This document shows, piece by piece, positions 1 through 6,437 of a stretch of DNA of 14,822 bases (its first letter is position 1; every line of letters begins with the position of its first letter). The stretch is taken from the NCBI GenBank assembly GCA_022839625.1, contig JALHJL010000075.1, forward strand, positions 1 to 14,822, given 5' to 3'. The position numbers were made by a program, and so were the translations under genes. Below the pieces are notes generated by a model that worked only from the letters and a program-made list of their open reading frames with translations, was not told the DNA's origin and searched no databases. The stretch comes from Phycisphaerales bacterium (lineage in GTDB: Bacteria; Planctomycetota; Phycisphaerae; UBA1845; Fen-1342).

Positions 1-1718
1 GACGCGGCCATGAACGTGAACGTCGCCGGACCGCTGCCGCTGGGCAACGTAATCCCAGCCAGGACCAGGTTGCCGTTGACATACACGTCCAGCGTGTTGC
101 CGTTCCAGCCGTCGCCGTAGCAGTCATACAGCTTGATGCTGTGCTCGCAATCCTCCGGGCACACGAAGTCCGGGCAGGTCTCGCCCGGGAAGAAGCGGCC
201 GCCGACCGCATCGCACTCCGACTCATAGCCGGTGAAGATGCACTCGAGGGCGGCGTTGCAGCACGCCCCGCGGATACCGCAGGTCGGCTCCAACTCGCTG
301 CACAGCGTGCCCTCTGCGAAGCGCAGCGGCGGCATGCAGTCGCCCCACTCGACGTTGTCGTTGCAAACGCCGGTGTAGTCATCGCAGCAAGCGCCGAAGA
401 AATCGGGGCACTCGCCGCCGGTCAGGCAGAACGACAGGTCAACGCCGAGCTGGTTATAGCCGCTGCCCGCCGGCTGCTGATAGGCGCTGTAGTCGCCCGT
501 GGGCGAGCTGACCCACAGGAACACGCAGCCGTCCGGATGCGCCAGACTCTTGATCGAGACCCAGCCGCTCTCCATGACGACGCACGGCAGGAGCTCGGGC
601 ACGGAGTAGTACAGCAGGTTGCTGTACGACCAGTAGGGCCCCATGTCGACTTCCGTCGGCGTCACAATGTACGACGCGACGGGGGCGCCCGGCGTGCCGC
701 CCGGCAGGTAGAACTTAATCTCAAACTGGAGCGGCACGGTGCTGTAGCACCACTGCCAGCCATAGTACGGATCGAAAGCGGCCTTCAGGCCCCACCAATG
801 GATGTCGCCGATCTTCTCCGTCACACCCCAGAAGTTCTCGTAGCAGGTGTACTCGAAGCCGGGGCCGACCGCGCTGGTGTAACCCGCGTAGAGGCTCGCG
901 TGCGGATTCTGCCCGAAGAGCGAGCCCGCCGGACACTCCGGCGACGGCGGCGGCTCGGTGGCCGAGAACGTCACCGTGTAGGGGCCTTCGGCACCCGCCT
1001 CCTTGAGGAGCGGCCAGTAGTACGTGCCGGCCGGCAGGTTGTTCCAGAACAGGCTCCAGTTTCCATCGCCGCAAGAGCTGTTTTCCCAGCTCGACGCAAA
1101 GACGAAGCTACCGCTGCACGGACACGTCGGGTCCATGACGATGTAGGCGTTGGAGAACGCCGGCGACGTGCCGCAGTAGCGGACCGCGACGTGCAGCGTC
1201 TGGTACGTGGTCAGCTTGTACCACGAGTCGCCGTACGCGCCGCCGCTCAACGCCGCGCAGTCTTCGGTCGCACCCGTGTTGTCACCCGTGTACACGACGG
1301 GCGTGCCGGGGTACAGACTGAAGGCGACCGCGTTGGCACAGTCATCGTTCGGCGGCGAACGCATCCCACCCTCTTGCGCCTCCGCCGGACCGGTGCCGGC
1401 CACGATCGATGTCTGCGCGAACTGCGCCGTTTGCGACCGGGACGCAGCCGGCGACATCGCGTCCGCACCGACCTGGATGCCGGCAGAAGTTGCGGTCTGC
1501 AACTGCTGCGGCGTCACCACAGCCTGAGCCACACCGGCCGCAGGTGCCGCGATGTCCGGAACCAGCCCTTGACTGGCGGCGGACGACAATGCGTCGGCAC
1601 GCGGCGCGGTTGTCGCACTCCTGACGTCGCGGAACTGATCTGGCACCGTCGCGGCAACCAGCATCAGGTTCGTACACAGGAGTACGAGCCCTAACTCCAC
1701 GATCCTTCTTTTCCTCAT
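1..1718 (-). CDS. Secreted Cys-rich multi-module protein (3' end beyond window)
   Basis: The frame is open from an ATG at 1718 to the left edge, giving 572 complete codons with no stop, so the C-terminus is missing. AGAGGAGG lies about 8 nt before the ATG. The N-terminus (MRKRRIVELGLVLLCTNLML) is a basic stretch followed by a hydrophobic core, and cleavage near VAA/TVPDQ is likely. Residues 25-120 are a low-complexity Ala/Ser/Thr/Gln linker. Residues 123-252 begin PPNDDCANAV and resemble a pre-peptidase-type beta domain. Residues 260-430 are a second aromatic-rich beta region. Two Cys modules open with GACC (about 442-480 and 484-520). A final domain carries YDCYGDGWNG (about 531-540). The many cysteines suggest disulphides outside the cytoplasm. 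Such modules are typical of planctomycete extracellular proteins of unknown role (family knowledge). No catalytic motif is visible, so adhesion or a surface role is only a guess. The plus-strand frame over 141-1694 is its low-complexity shadow. Confidence 0.85.
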   Translation of the reverse strand, partial: MRKRRIVELGLVLLCTNLMLVAATVPDQFRDVRSATTAPRADALSSAASQGLVPDIAAPAAGVAQAVVTPQQLQTATSAGIQVGADAMSPAASRSQTAQFAQTSIVAGTGPAEAQEGGMRSPPNDDCANAVAFSLYPGTPVVYTGDNTGATEDCAALSGGAYGDSWYKLTTYQTLHVAVRYCGTSPAFSNAYIVMDPTCPCSGSFVFASSWENSSCGDGNWSLFWNNLPAGTYYWPLLKEAGAEGPYTVTFSATEPPPSPECPAGSLFGQNPHASLYAGYTSAVGPGFEYTCYENFWGVTEKIGDIHWWGLKAAFDPYYGWQWCYSTVPLQFEIKFYLPGGTPGAPVASYIVTPTEVDMGPYWSYSNLLYYSVPELLPCVVMESGWVSIKSLAHPDGCVFLWVSSPTGDYSAYQQPAGSGYNQLGVDLSFCLTGGECPDFFGACCDDYTGVCNDNVEWGDCMPPLRFAEGTLCSELEPTCGIRGACCNAALECIFTGYESECDAVGGRFFPGETCPDFVCPEDCEHSIKLYDCYGDGWNGNTLDVYVNGNLVLAGITLPSGSGPATFTFMAA

Positions 1719-1752
1719 GCCCTGCCTCCTCTAGAGAAACACAGACTGTTAC

Positions 1753-1766
1753 GGAGTACACACTCC
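1753..1766. promoter_or_regulatory. Perfect inverted repeat in the leader of the secreted gene
   Basis: GGAGT and ACTCC form perfect 5-bp arms around a 4-nt centre, about 35-48 nt upstream of the start codon at 1718. It could be a small mRNA hairpin just before the ribosome binding site or an operator. It is short enough to be chance. Confidence 0.25.
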
Positions 1767-1932
1767 ATAAACTAGAGATGCTTGCGGTGCGCGCGAGCTA
1801 CGCCGCCCGCCACACCGGCCAATCACGACGAGATGCTTCCATGCCCACATTCTTTCCCCGGCGCTCCTTCTCACCACCGACACAATCTCGGCAAAAGCCG
1901 CCTCTCTCCGGCCAAGTCTCTCACTTACCGCT

Positions 1933-1962
1933 AAGTTACACCGGCCGCCGCTCCACTGTCAA
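1933..1962 (-). promoter_or_regulatory. Candidate sigma70-type promoter for the secreted Cys-rich gene
   Basis: On the minus strand a perfect TTGACA (1962-1957) is followed after 18 nt by TAACTT (1938-1933), or after 16 nt by TGTAAC (1940-1935). The -10 match is weak, the -35 match is perfect. Transcription from here would give a leader of about 210 nt before the ATG at 1718. Confidence 0.4.
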
Positions 1963-2094
1963 GGAAAAAAGGCGTCACTTCTGTTGCAAAAACGCAACGT
2001 CGGCCAACTCGGAGTTTCGTCGCGAACTGCCTGTAAGACGCTTAGCAATAGGCACTTACTGCTTGAGACACATTCCGCGCATCAGACCTGCCCG

Positions 2095-2256
2095 AAAAAG
2101 AGGGTCCGAGAGTACCGTGGCGGCAGGCCCGCGAAGGGGTCGACGGACCTGGGTGTCCGTTGAACAAGGGGGCTGGTACTGCCCCGCGGCATGAGGCGCA
2201 GCAGACGCTCGGCACACGAGCAGTCCGGCACCACAGGAGCCGCCGGCTTGCGGCGG
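2095..2256 (-). other. Cluster of perfect short hairpins; possible structured RNA or 3' processing/terminator region
   Basis: Five perfect stems lie within about 160 nt. They are CCGCCG/CGGCGG (2240-2256), GCTCG/CGAGC (2207-2221), GGGGC/GCCCC (2169-2185), CGGAC/GTCCG (2144-2159), and an outer GGTCCG/CGGACC pair (2103-2108 with 2144-2149) that competes with the fourth. On the minus strand the outer stem is followed by CTCTTTTT (2102-2095), as in an intrinsic terminator. The region lies just downstream of tRNA-Val, so it may end the rpiB/tRNA-Val transcript or be a small RNA of its own. I could not match it to SRP RNA, RNase P RNA, tmRNA or 6S RNA. Confidence 0.3.
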
Positions 2257-2301
2257 GTCGCGAAAGCGTCCGAGAACGAGGACCACTGGGAACGTGATTG
2301 A

Positions 2302-2375
2302 TGGGCGGCACAGGACTCGAACCCGTGACCTTCTCGGTGTAAGCGAGACGCTCTAGCCAACTGAGCTAGCCGCCC
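2302..2375 (-). tRNA. tRNA-Val (anticodon UAC)
   Basis: The 74-nt cloverleaf reads on the minus strand. The acceptor stem is GGGCGGC/GCCGCCC with discriminator A. The D arm is GCTC/GAGC. The anticodon stem TCTCG/CGAGA has loop CTTACAC, giving anticodon TAC. The T arm is ACGGG-TTCGAGT-CCTGT. The 3' CCA is not encoded, so it must be added after transcription. It lies 134 nt downstream of rpiB on the same strand. Confidence 0.96.
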
Positions 2376-2401
2376 TCGGCACACTCAACGCCGCTGTCGA
2401 A

Positions 2402-2430
2402 ATCCTACCGCCCCCGTCCTTCGCAGAAAA
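2402..2430 (-). promoter_or_regulatory. Weak candidate promoter for tRNA-Val
   Basis: On the minus strand TAGGAT (2407-2402) lies about 20 nt before the expected start of the tRNA transcript. A poor -35 (TTTTCT) sits 17 nt upstream. The tRNA could equally be read through from rpiB. Confidence 0.2.
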
Positions 2431-2509
2431 GCGGCACCCCCATAGTGGCATCGGCGGCGCGTCGATGCGGCCGCCGCTGATCGTGCTGCCGGGCAAGGCG
2501 CCGCTGCAT

Positions 2510-2977
2510 TCACCGGGCCGGCTTGCCGCAAATCTCGTGACGCTGTTCGTAGGCGAGGATCTTCTCGACCCGCCGGGCGTGGCGACCGCCCTCGAACTCG
2601 GTGCTCAGCCACATCCGGACGATGCTCTGCATGAGAGCGTCGCCGACCAGGTCGGCGGGGAGGCAGAGCACGTTGGAGTCGTTGTGGCGGCGGGCCATCT
2701 GCGCCGTGAGTTCGTCGTGACAGAGCGCCGCCCGCACACCGTGCACCTTGTTGGCCGTGATGGACATGCCGATCCCGCTGCCGCAGAAGAGGATGCCGCG
2801 CTCGGCTTGGCCGCTGGAAACGGTCTCGGCCACCGACAGGCCGATGTCCGGATAGTCGCAGGCACGGCTGTCGTGCGAGCCGTGGTCGCCGACCTCCATG
2901 CCCATCCCCTGTAGGAGGGCCTTGATGCGTTCCTTGGCTTCGTAGCCGCGGTGGTCACTGCCAACTGCGATCTTCAT
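2510..2977 (-). CDS. rpiB: Ribose-5-phosphate isomerase B
   Basis: RpiB interconverts ribose 5-phosphate and ribulose 5-phosphate in the non-oxidative pentose phosphate pathway, in the cytoplasm. The 155-residue product is the usual family length. It shows SDHRG (7-11), DYPD (41-44), the active-site GILFCGSGIGMS with Cys65, the following TANKVHGVRAALCHD, ARRHNDSNVL around His98, and GGRHARR near the C-terminus. The ATG at 2977 is chosen because MKIAVGSDH is the family N-terminus and GGAGG lies 9 nt upstream. An ATG at 3085 would add 36 residues with no family match. The first 23 nt overlap the end of the upstream fusion gene, which suggests translational coupling. The related LacA/B galactose-6-phosphate isomerases are less likely in this context. 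The product supplies ribose 5-phosphate, the substrate of Prs encoded near the right end. Confidence 0.93.
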   Translation of the reverse strand: MKIAVGSDHRGYEAKERIKALLQGMGMEVGDHGSHDSRACDYPDIGLSVAETVSSGQAERGILFCGSGIGMSITANKVHGVRAALCHDELTAQMARRHNDSNVLCLPADLVGDALMQSIVRMWLSTEFEGGRHARRVEKILAYEQRHEICGKPAR

Positions 2978-4160
2978 CGAGGAATTCCTCCAGGCGTGCG
3001 CCGAGCGCACGATAGATATGATCGGCACAACGGCGATATTCTTCGGTCCCTCCGCCCAGGGGGTCTGCCACCGCCGACCCCGCATCGAGCAGCCAGACCC
3101 GATCCGCGGCGGTCGGCACCAGGTCGAGAACGGCCTCGCGATGCTCGGGCGACATGGCGTAGATACGCTCCGCGCGGTGGATCAGCTCGACCGTCAGCGG
3201 CTGCGAGCGGTGGTTCCGCAGGTCGATGCCGCGGCGGCCCATCTCCTCCAGCGCCCCGGACGAAGCGGGCGCATTCCCCATGCCCATGGTGCCGGCGGAG
3301 ACGACCCGGTATCCGGCCGCCGCCAGCGCTTCGACGGGACAGTGCAGCCGCTTGGCGAGCTCGTGCCGGAACATGTACTCGGCCATCGGCGAGCGGCACG
3401 AGTTGCCCGTACAGACAAACAGGATTTCGCTCGTGGCCAGACGCTCCAAGGCCCGTAAATCGAGCGCCCCCGCCCGCACGATCTTCCAGGTGTCCCCACG
3501 GACTTCTGCGATCGTGGAGGCCGTCTGGTGCCGCGTCGGACCGCCGTCGACCGCGTACTCCACCAGCCCGTCCAGGTCGCGGAGGGCTTCGTGCACGTCG
3601 CGCGGCGGCGGCTCGCCGTGGCGGTTCGCGCTGCTGGCCACGACCGGCACGTCAGCATCCGTCAGCAGTTGGGCCGCGGCCGGGTGGTCCGGGCACCGCA
3701 GCCCGACCAAACCGTCAAAATACAGCTCGTTCAGCGTCTCGGCGTCACACGAGCGCGCTACAGCGGTCTTCTCCGGCGCGGGCTCCTCACACAGCAGCGT
3801 CAACGGGCCCGGCCAGGCCCTCCGCATGAGCCGCCGAGCGATGGGCGGGGGAGCCGTCAGAAACCGCCCCGCCTGCCGCCGTTGGCCCAGGTGCACGGTG
3901 AAGGGCCGCGTGTCCGGTCGCCCCTTGAGGGCTCGCAGCCGGGCCGTCGCGCCCGGGTGGGCCGCGTTAGCCGCGACGCCGTACACCGTCTCCGTCGGAA
4001 ACACCACGAGTTGGCCGGCGCGCAGCGCCCCCGCGGCCTCTGTGATCGCAGCGGCGCAAGCAGTGGCGTCTCTGGCGTTCAGGACCGTGGTCGGCATGTA
4101 AGCGATCCGGGCGACGGGGGCCGGCCACGCGGGTGCGACTCGGGATTCTAACCGTTGCAT
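2955..4160 (-). CDS. Fused TsaC/YrdC threonylcarbamoyl-AMP synthase and YwlE-like low-molecular-weight phosphatase
   Basis: The 401-residue product joins two enzymes. Residues about 31-235 are a YrdC/Sua5 domain (LVVFPTETVYGVAANA, KGRP at 79-82, WPGPLTLL, VVASSANRHGEPP). This domain makes threonylcarbamoyl-AMP from Thr, bicarbonate and ATP for t6A37 in tRNAs. Residues about 244-395 are a low-molecular-weight protein phosphatase. Its P-loop is CTGNSCRSP with nucleophile Cys250, and its general acid is Asp366 in ADPLGG. The Ser in the P-loop (Thr in Bacillus YwlE, Ile in typical tyrosine phosphatases) and the DPLGG...EEY pattern point toward the protein-arginine phosphatase branch; this is inference. 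The start is uncertain. ATG 4160 fits the candidate promoter. ATG 4097 gives a more family-like N-terminus (MPTTVLNARD) but lacks a Shine-Dalgarno sequence. The gene overlaps rpiB by 23 nt. Confidence 0.88.
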   Translation of the reverse strand: MQRLESRVAPAWPAPVARIAYMPTTVLNARDATACAAAITEAAGALRAGQLVVFPTETVYGVAANAAHPGATARLRALKGRPDTRPFTVHLGQRRQAGRFLTAPPPIARRLMRRAWPGPLTLLCEEPAPEKTAVARSCDAETLNELYFDGLVGLRCPDHPAAAQLLTDADVPVVASSANRHGEPPPRDVHEALRDLDGLVEYAVDGGPTRHQTASTIAEVRGDTWKIVRAGALDLRALERLATSEILFVCTGNSCRSPMAEYMFRHELAKRLHCPVEALAAAGYRVVSAGTMGMGNAPASSGALEEMGRRGIDLRNHRSQPLTVELIHRAERIYAMSPEHREAVLDLVPTAADRVWLLDAGSAVADPLGGGTEEYRRCADHIYRALGARLEEFLDEDRSWQ

Positions 4161-4183
4161 GGCACCGCCGCTTCGCCTATACT
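4155..4183 (+). promoter_or_regulatory. Promoter for the small basic protein gene
   Basis: TTGCAT (4155-4160), a 17-nt spacer and TATACT (4178-4183) form a good sigma70-type promoter. The start would be near 4190, about 30 nt before the ATG at 4221. The -10 overlaps the minus-strand -10 of the divergent fusion gene. Confidence 0.6.
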
Positions 4184-4207
4184 ACTGGGCTCGTTGCGTT
4201 TTATCCA
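4179..4207 (-). promoter_or_regulatory. Candidate promoter for the TsaC-phosphatase / rpiB unit
   Basis: On the minus strand TGGATA (4207-4202), a 17-nt spacer and TAGTAT (4184-4179) each match consensus at four of six positions. Transcription would begin near 4172, only about 12 nt before the ATG at 4160 or about 75 nt before the ATG at 4097. Confidence 0.4.
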
Positions 4208-4220
4208 CTGGAGCCACGCT

Positions 4221-4529
4221 ATGGAAATTACCCCCGGGACGACCGTGACCGTTGAAATCACCGCCAGCCCGCGCACGGACGCTGCCCGCAAGACCCTTGT
4301 GCGTCTGCTGGGCCGCACGGCGGAGGTCCGGCGGCACCAATGTCGGCAGAAGCGGCAGCGCCCGTCGTGGCAGACTTGGCGGCGTGGCGGCCGGATGTGG
4401 CACCACCAGATGAAATCCACTCCCCCCATCCCGCCGACTCCCGGCCGGCGACTGTCGCTCCTCGCCACGGTCGATGCGATCCGCGACCTGGCAAGCGTCG
4501 AACGCTACGTGAAGGTCATCGCGGAGTAA
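4221..4529 (+). CDS. Small basic hypothetical protein (102 aa)
   Basis: The ATG at 4221 has GGAG about 8 nt upstream and a good promoter at 4155-4183. The product begins MEITPGTTVTVEITASPRTD. Residues 18-50 are rich in Arg, Lys, Gln and His. They run into a Trp/Arg-rich patch around residues 49-65 (WQTWRRGGRMWHHQMK), a Pro-rich turn, and a C-terminal segment with a beta-helix look (LLATVDAIRDLASVERYVKV). There is no signal peptide, membrane span or Cys pair. The strongly basic middle suggests binding to RNA or DNA, but that is inference and I do not recognise the family with certainty. It is the only complete plus-strand gene in the window. It is divergent from the TsaC fusion and convergent with the 4665-5813 gene, with a shared terminator between them. 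Confidence 0.75.
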   Translation: MEITPGTTVTVEITASPRTDAARKTLVRLLGRTAEVRRHQCRQKRQRPSWQTWRRGGRMWHHQMKSTPPIPPTPGRRLSLLATVDAIRDLASVERYVKVIAE

Positions 4530-4565
4530 CCGCGCGCAAGCTTCGTTTCCCCGCTTCCCAGCCAA

Positions 4566-4608
4566 AAAGCCCTGGTCGCACTCGCCCGGCGAGCGTGGTC
4601 AGGGCTTT
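4566..4608. terminator. Intrinsic terminator between convergent genes
   Basis: The outer arms AAAGCCCTG (4566-4574) and CAGGGCTTT (4600-4608) are perfectly complementary. The inner CTCG/CGAG stem (4581-4584 with 4590-4593) continues the hairpin, with a few wobbles between. On the minus strand the stem runs into TTTTT (4568-4564), so it best ends the 4665-5813 gene. It can also end the plus-strand gene that stops at 4529. Confidence 0.8.
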
Positions 4609-4664
4609 GGCGTTTAGCAGGCGGGGGCAGAAAGCACGCAGCCGGCGCAGCACCTTGCAGGCGT

Positions 4665-5813
4665 CTATTCGGCCACCAGGAGCCGAAGCGAGTCGATGGC
4701 CCTCTGCCGGGCGGCCGGCAAGCCCTTGGCTGCAAGCTGCGCTCGCAGAAAGCGTTTCAACCGCTCCGAGATCCGCTCGCGGCCCACCTCGCGCACCGCC
4801 GCCGACCAGAGCTCCCAGTGCCGGTCGGTCTTCAAACGCTCCCGCACCGCCAGCCGCAGCAGCTCGTTCTCTATGTAGAACACCGCCCGCGGCCGGATCG
4901 CCGGCCGGCGCTCCAGCAGGGCGCGATAGGCGATCAGCAGCCGGTTGACGAGGTCGTCCGCCAGGGGCTTGTTCTCCAACTCGGCCAAGGCCCCCTCCGT
5001 CGCCGCCTGAACAGCCTCGAACAGCCGCGCTGCATCCGCGGGGGGATCGGTCAACAGGGCCCGCAGCGCATCGGCCGCTTTTTCATACTGCTCGGGCCGC
5101 GGGCCGTCAGGCAGCTCATCCTTCGTGTCGAGCTCATACCGCAACAGGCTCGCGGGCGGCCCCCAACGGGCCTCGCACAGCCTCTGCACCTGCTTCAGGT
5201 TGGTGTTGTCATCAATGCTGACGGCCCAATCGAGCGCGTCGACGAGCAACGCCTCCACCTCCGCTTGGGAACCTGCATCGTCCGGTGCCAGCCGGTCCAG
5301 CGCCGTCGCGAAGCTCGCCTGCTGCCAGGGGCTGTATCGTCCGCCGCCTTTGCTCAAGTACTCCCGCAGACCGTCCGCCAGCACCCGCCGGGCCTCCGCC
5401 GGCAGCCGGTCCTCGGGCCAGCTCGCGACTTCATTCAGGATGTCGCCGACCTGATCGGGGGCGATGGCGTTGAGCTGCGGGCTCTCGTAATCCGCGAACA
5501 GCTCAGCGATCAACCGCTCGGCCAACGCGCGATCATAGACTGTCTCGTCACCTGCGAATTCGCGGGGCAGGCGTTCGATGCGTTCGCTCAGCAGGTCCCA
5601 CTGCAGCGCGTATTCCGGGTAGGCCTCCCTGAAGTGCGAGCCACGCTCCTTGCTCACGCGGTCCTGTTCCTGCTGCGCGGCCAGCCACTCAGCGTGCGTC
5701 CGCGGAATCGCGGCAGCAGTGGGCGGAAAGCGCTCGGGCGCTTGCGCGAACGCGAGCGATGCGCATGCAATGAGCAACAACCCCCGCATCCAATCCCTTC
5801 GACGCAGGATCAT
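4665..5813 (-). CDS. Exported alpha-helical protein of unknown function (382 aa)
   Basis: The N-terminus has two or three basic residues followed by GLLLIACASLAFA/QAP, a clear signal peptide with likely cleavage before Gln24. A second in-frame ATG at 5789 (MRGLLLIAC) would leave a more compact signal peptide and has AAGGGA just upstream, so it is a credible alternative start. The mature part is predicted mostly helical from its Ala, Leu, Glu and Arg content, has only one Cys, and shows no enzyme motif or membrane span. The helices around residues 85-180 and 240-370 could form a repeat or scaffold fold. It ends 57 nt before the terminator at 4566-4608. It probably shares the promoter at 6313-6341 with the Cys-rich gene 96 nt upstream. 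Function unknown; a periplasmic or surface role is inferred only from export. Confidence 0.8.
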   Translation of the reverse strand: MILRRRDWMRGLLLIACASLAFAQAPERFPPTAAAIPRTHAEWLAAQQEQDRVSKERGSHFREAYPEYALQWDLLSERIERLPREFAGDETVYDRALAERLIAELFADYESPQLNAIAPDQVGDILNEVASWPEDRLPAEARRVLADGLREYLSKGGGRYSPWQQASFATALDRLAPDDAGSQAEVEALLVDALDWAVSIDDNTNLKQVQRLCEARWGPPASLLRYELDTKDELPDGPRPEQYEKAADALRALLTDPPADAARLFEAVQAATEGALAELENKPLADDLVNRLLIAYRALLERRPAIRPRAVFYIENELLRLAVRERLKTDRHWELWSAAVREVGRERISERLKRFLRAQLAAKGLPAARQRAIDSLRLLVAE

Positions 5814-5909
5814 AGCGCACTCTTTCTACCAACCCCCGCAGGACGGTGCCCGATTCTGCCGACGATGCGTCTGTCGTCGCCCAGCCCGTTCCGGCGCGGC
5901 CGAAGCTCA

Positions 5910-6185
5910 CTAATTCGGCTTGGGCATTGGGCTGTTCGGCTCCCAAACGTCGAAACACCGGCTCCTGCACGTCGTGTAGTTCGCATCGTTTCCCGCAAAG
6001 GCGAGACAGCACTGCATACACGCCGAGCCTGTAGTGCATTTGGCCGAGCACGCATTCGGACAGTCGCCCGGGTTCTCACAGGTCAAGTTCGTCATGTCTT
6101 CCGGCGGACAAATCCTGACCGCCGCCCATGCTGCCCACACCAACCCAAATACGACAACAACCGCAATCAATCCCGCTCGTCGCAC
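5910..6185 (-). CDS. Small secreted Cys-rich protein (91 aa, GTG start)
   Basis: The chosen start is GTG at 6185, with AAAGAGG about 8 nt upstream. It gives a compact signal peptide: RR, then GLIAVVVVFGLVWAAWA, with cleavage before AVRICPP. The longer frame upstream (TTG at 6341) begins inside the -35 of the promoter and so is not transcribed. The mature part has ten cysteines in about 70 residues, including an adjacent pair (MQCCLAFAG), which predicts up to five disulphides in an oxidising compartment. The C-terminus is short and Pro-rich (EPNSPMPKPN). No family is recognised. The Cys spacing differs from the GACC modules of the protein at 1-1718. It lies 96 nt upstream of the exported 382-residue protein on the same strand, so the two may be co-expressed. 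Codon use resembles the neighbours. Confidence 0.7.
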   Translation of the reverse strand: MRRAGLIAVVVVFGLVWAAWAAVRICPPEDMTNLTCENPGDCPNACSAKCTTGSACMQCCLAFAGNDANYTTCRSRCFDVWEPNSPMPKPN

Positions 6186-6312
6186 GGTGTGCCTCTTTCC
6201 CGCGCCTGCGCGCGTCCCGCGACGTACGCCGGGCCGCTGCCGCGGCCTGCACCGCACAGGGCCAAACTCCCGGCGATCGGACCGGCTGCTTCTCGCGAAC
6301 CCTCGGTCGTCG

Positions 6313-6341
6313 ATCATACAAGCAACGATCGTGCGTTTCAA
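6313..6341 (-). promoter_or_regulatory. Strong sigma70-type promoter for the two exported-protein genes
   Basis: On the minus strand TTGAAA (6341-6336), a 17-nt spacer and TATGAT (6318-6313) each match consensus at five of six positions. The start would be near 6306, giving a leader of about 120 nt before the GTG at 6185. Confidence 0.65.
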
Positions 6342-6437
6342 TCGCAGTTTCCTACTACCGTCACAGTCCCACCCGCACGAATCTGCGGACCAGCTCGGTG
6401 CGGAACCAGCGATCGCTGCCAGATGCTGAGGTGACGG

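Larger units (their letters stand above)
1719..2301. other. Intergenic region without a credible gene
   Basis: Open frames here give basic, low-complexity products without a Shine-Dalgarno sequence or a recognisable domain. The left half (1719-2090) is less GC-rich and holds the leader and candidate promoter of the secreted gene. It also has a GTTGC/GCAAC hairpin at 1983-1998. The right half (2095-2260) holds clustered hairpins, described separately. Confidence 0.6.

Noticed and set aside
141..1694. Long plus-strand open frame (517 codons)
   Set aside because: It lies opposite the secreted Cys-rich gene. Its product is an Arg/Ala-rich low-complexity sequence with no domain, while the minus strand gives a signal peptide, a ribosome binding site and recognisable modules.
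1749..1850. Possible 33-residue leader peptide (ATG 1850) upstream of the secreted gene
   Set aside because: There is no properly spaced ribosome binding site and the sequence looks random, so it is more likely plain leader.
2103..2112. GGTCCGAGAG, resembling part of the ykkC/guanidine-I riboswitch
   Set aside because: The other conserved segments of that riboswitch (the upstream GGGTTCCG element and the downstream ACACGG plus GGGA-AAAGCCC element) are absent, and no suitable gene lies downstream on the plus strand.
1778..2194. Plus-strand open frame of 138 codons in the left intergenic region
   Set aside because: It has no ribosome binding site and a basic low-complexity product, and it crosses a promoter and hairpin-rich DNA.
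6186..6341. N-terminal extension of the Cys-rich miniprotein to TTG 6341
   Set aside because: The extension covers the -35 and -10 of a strong promoter, has no ribosome binding site, and would bury the signal peptide.
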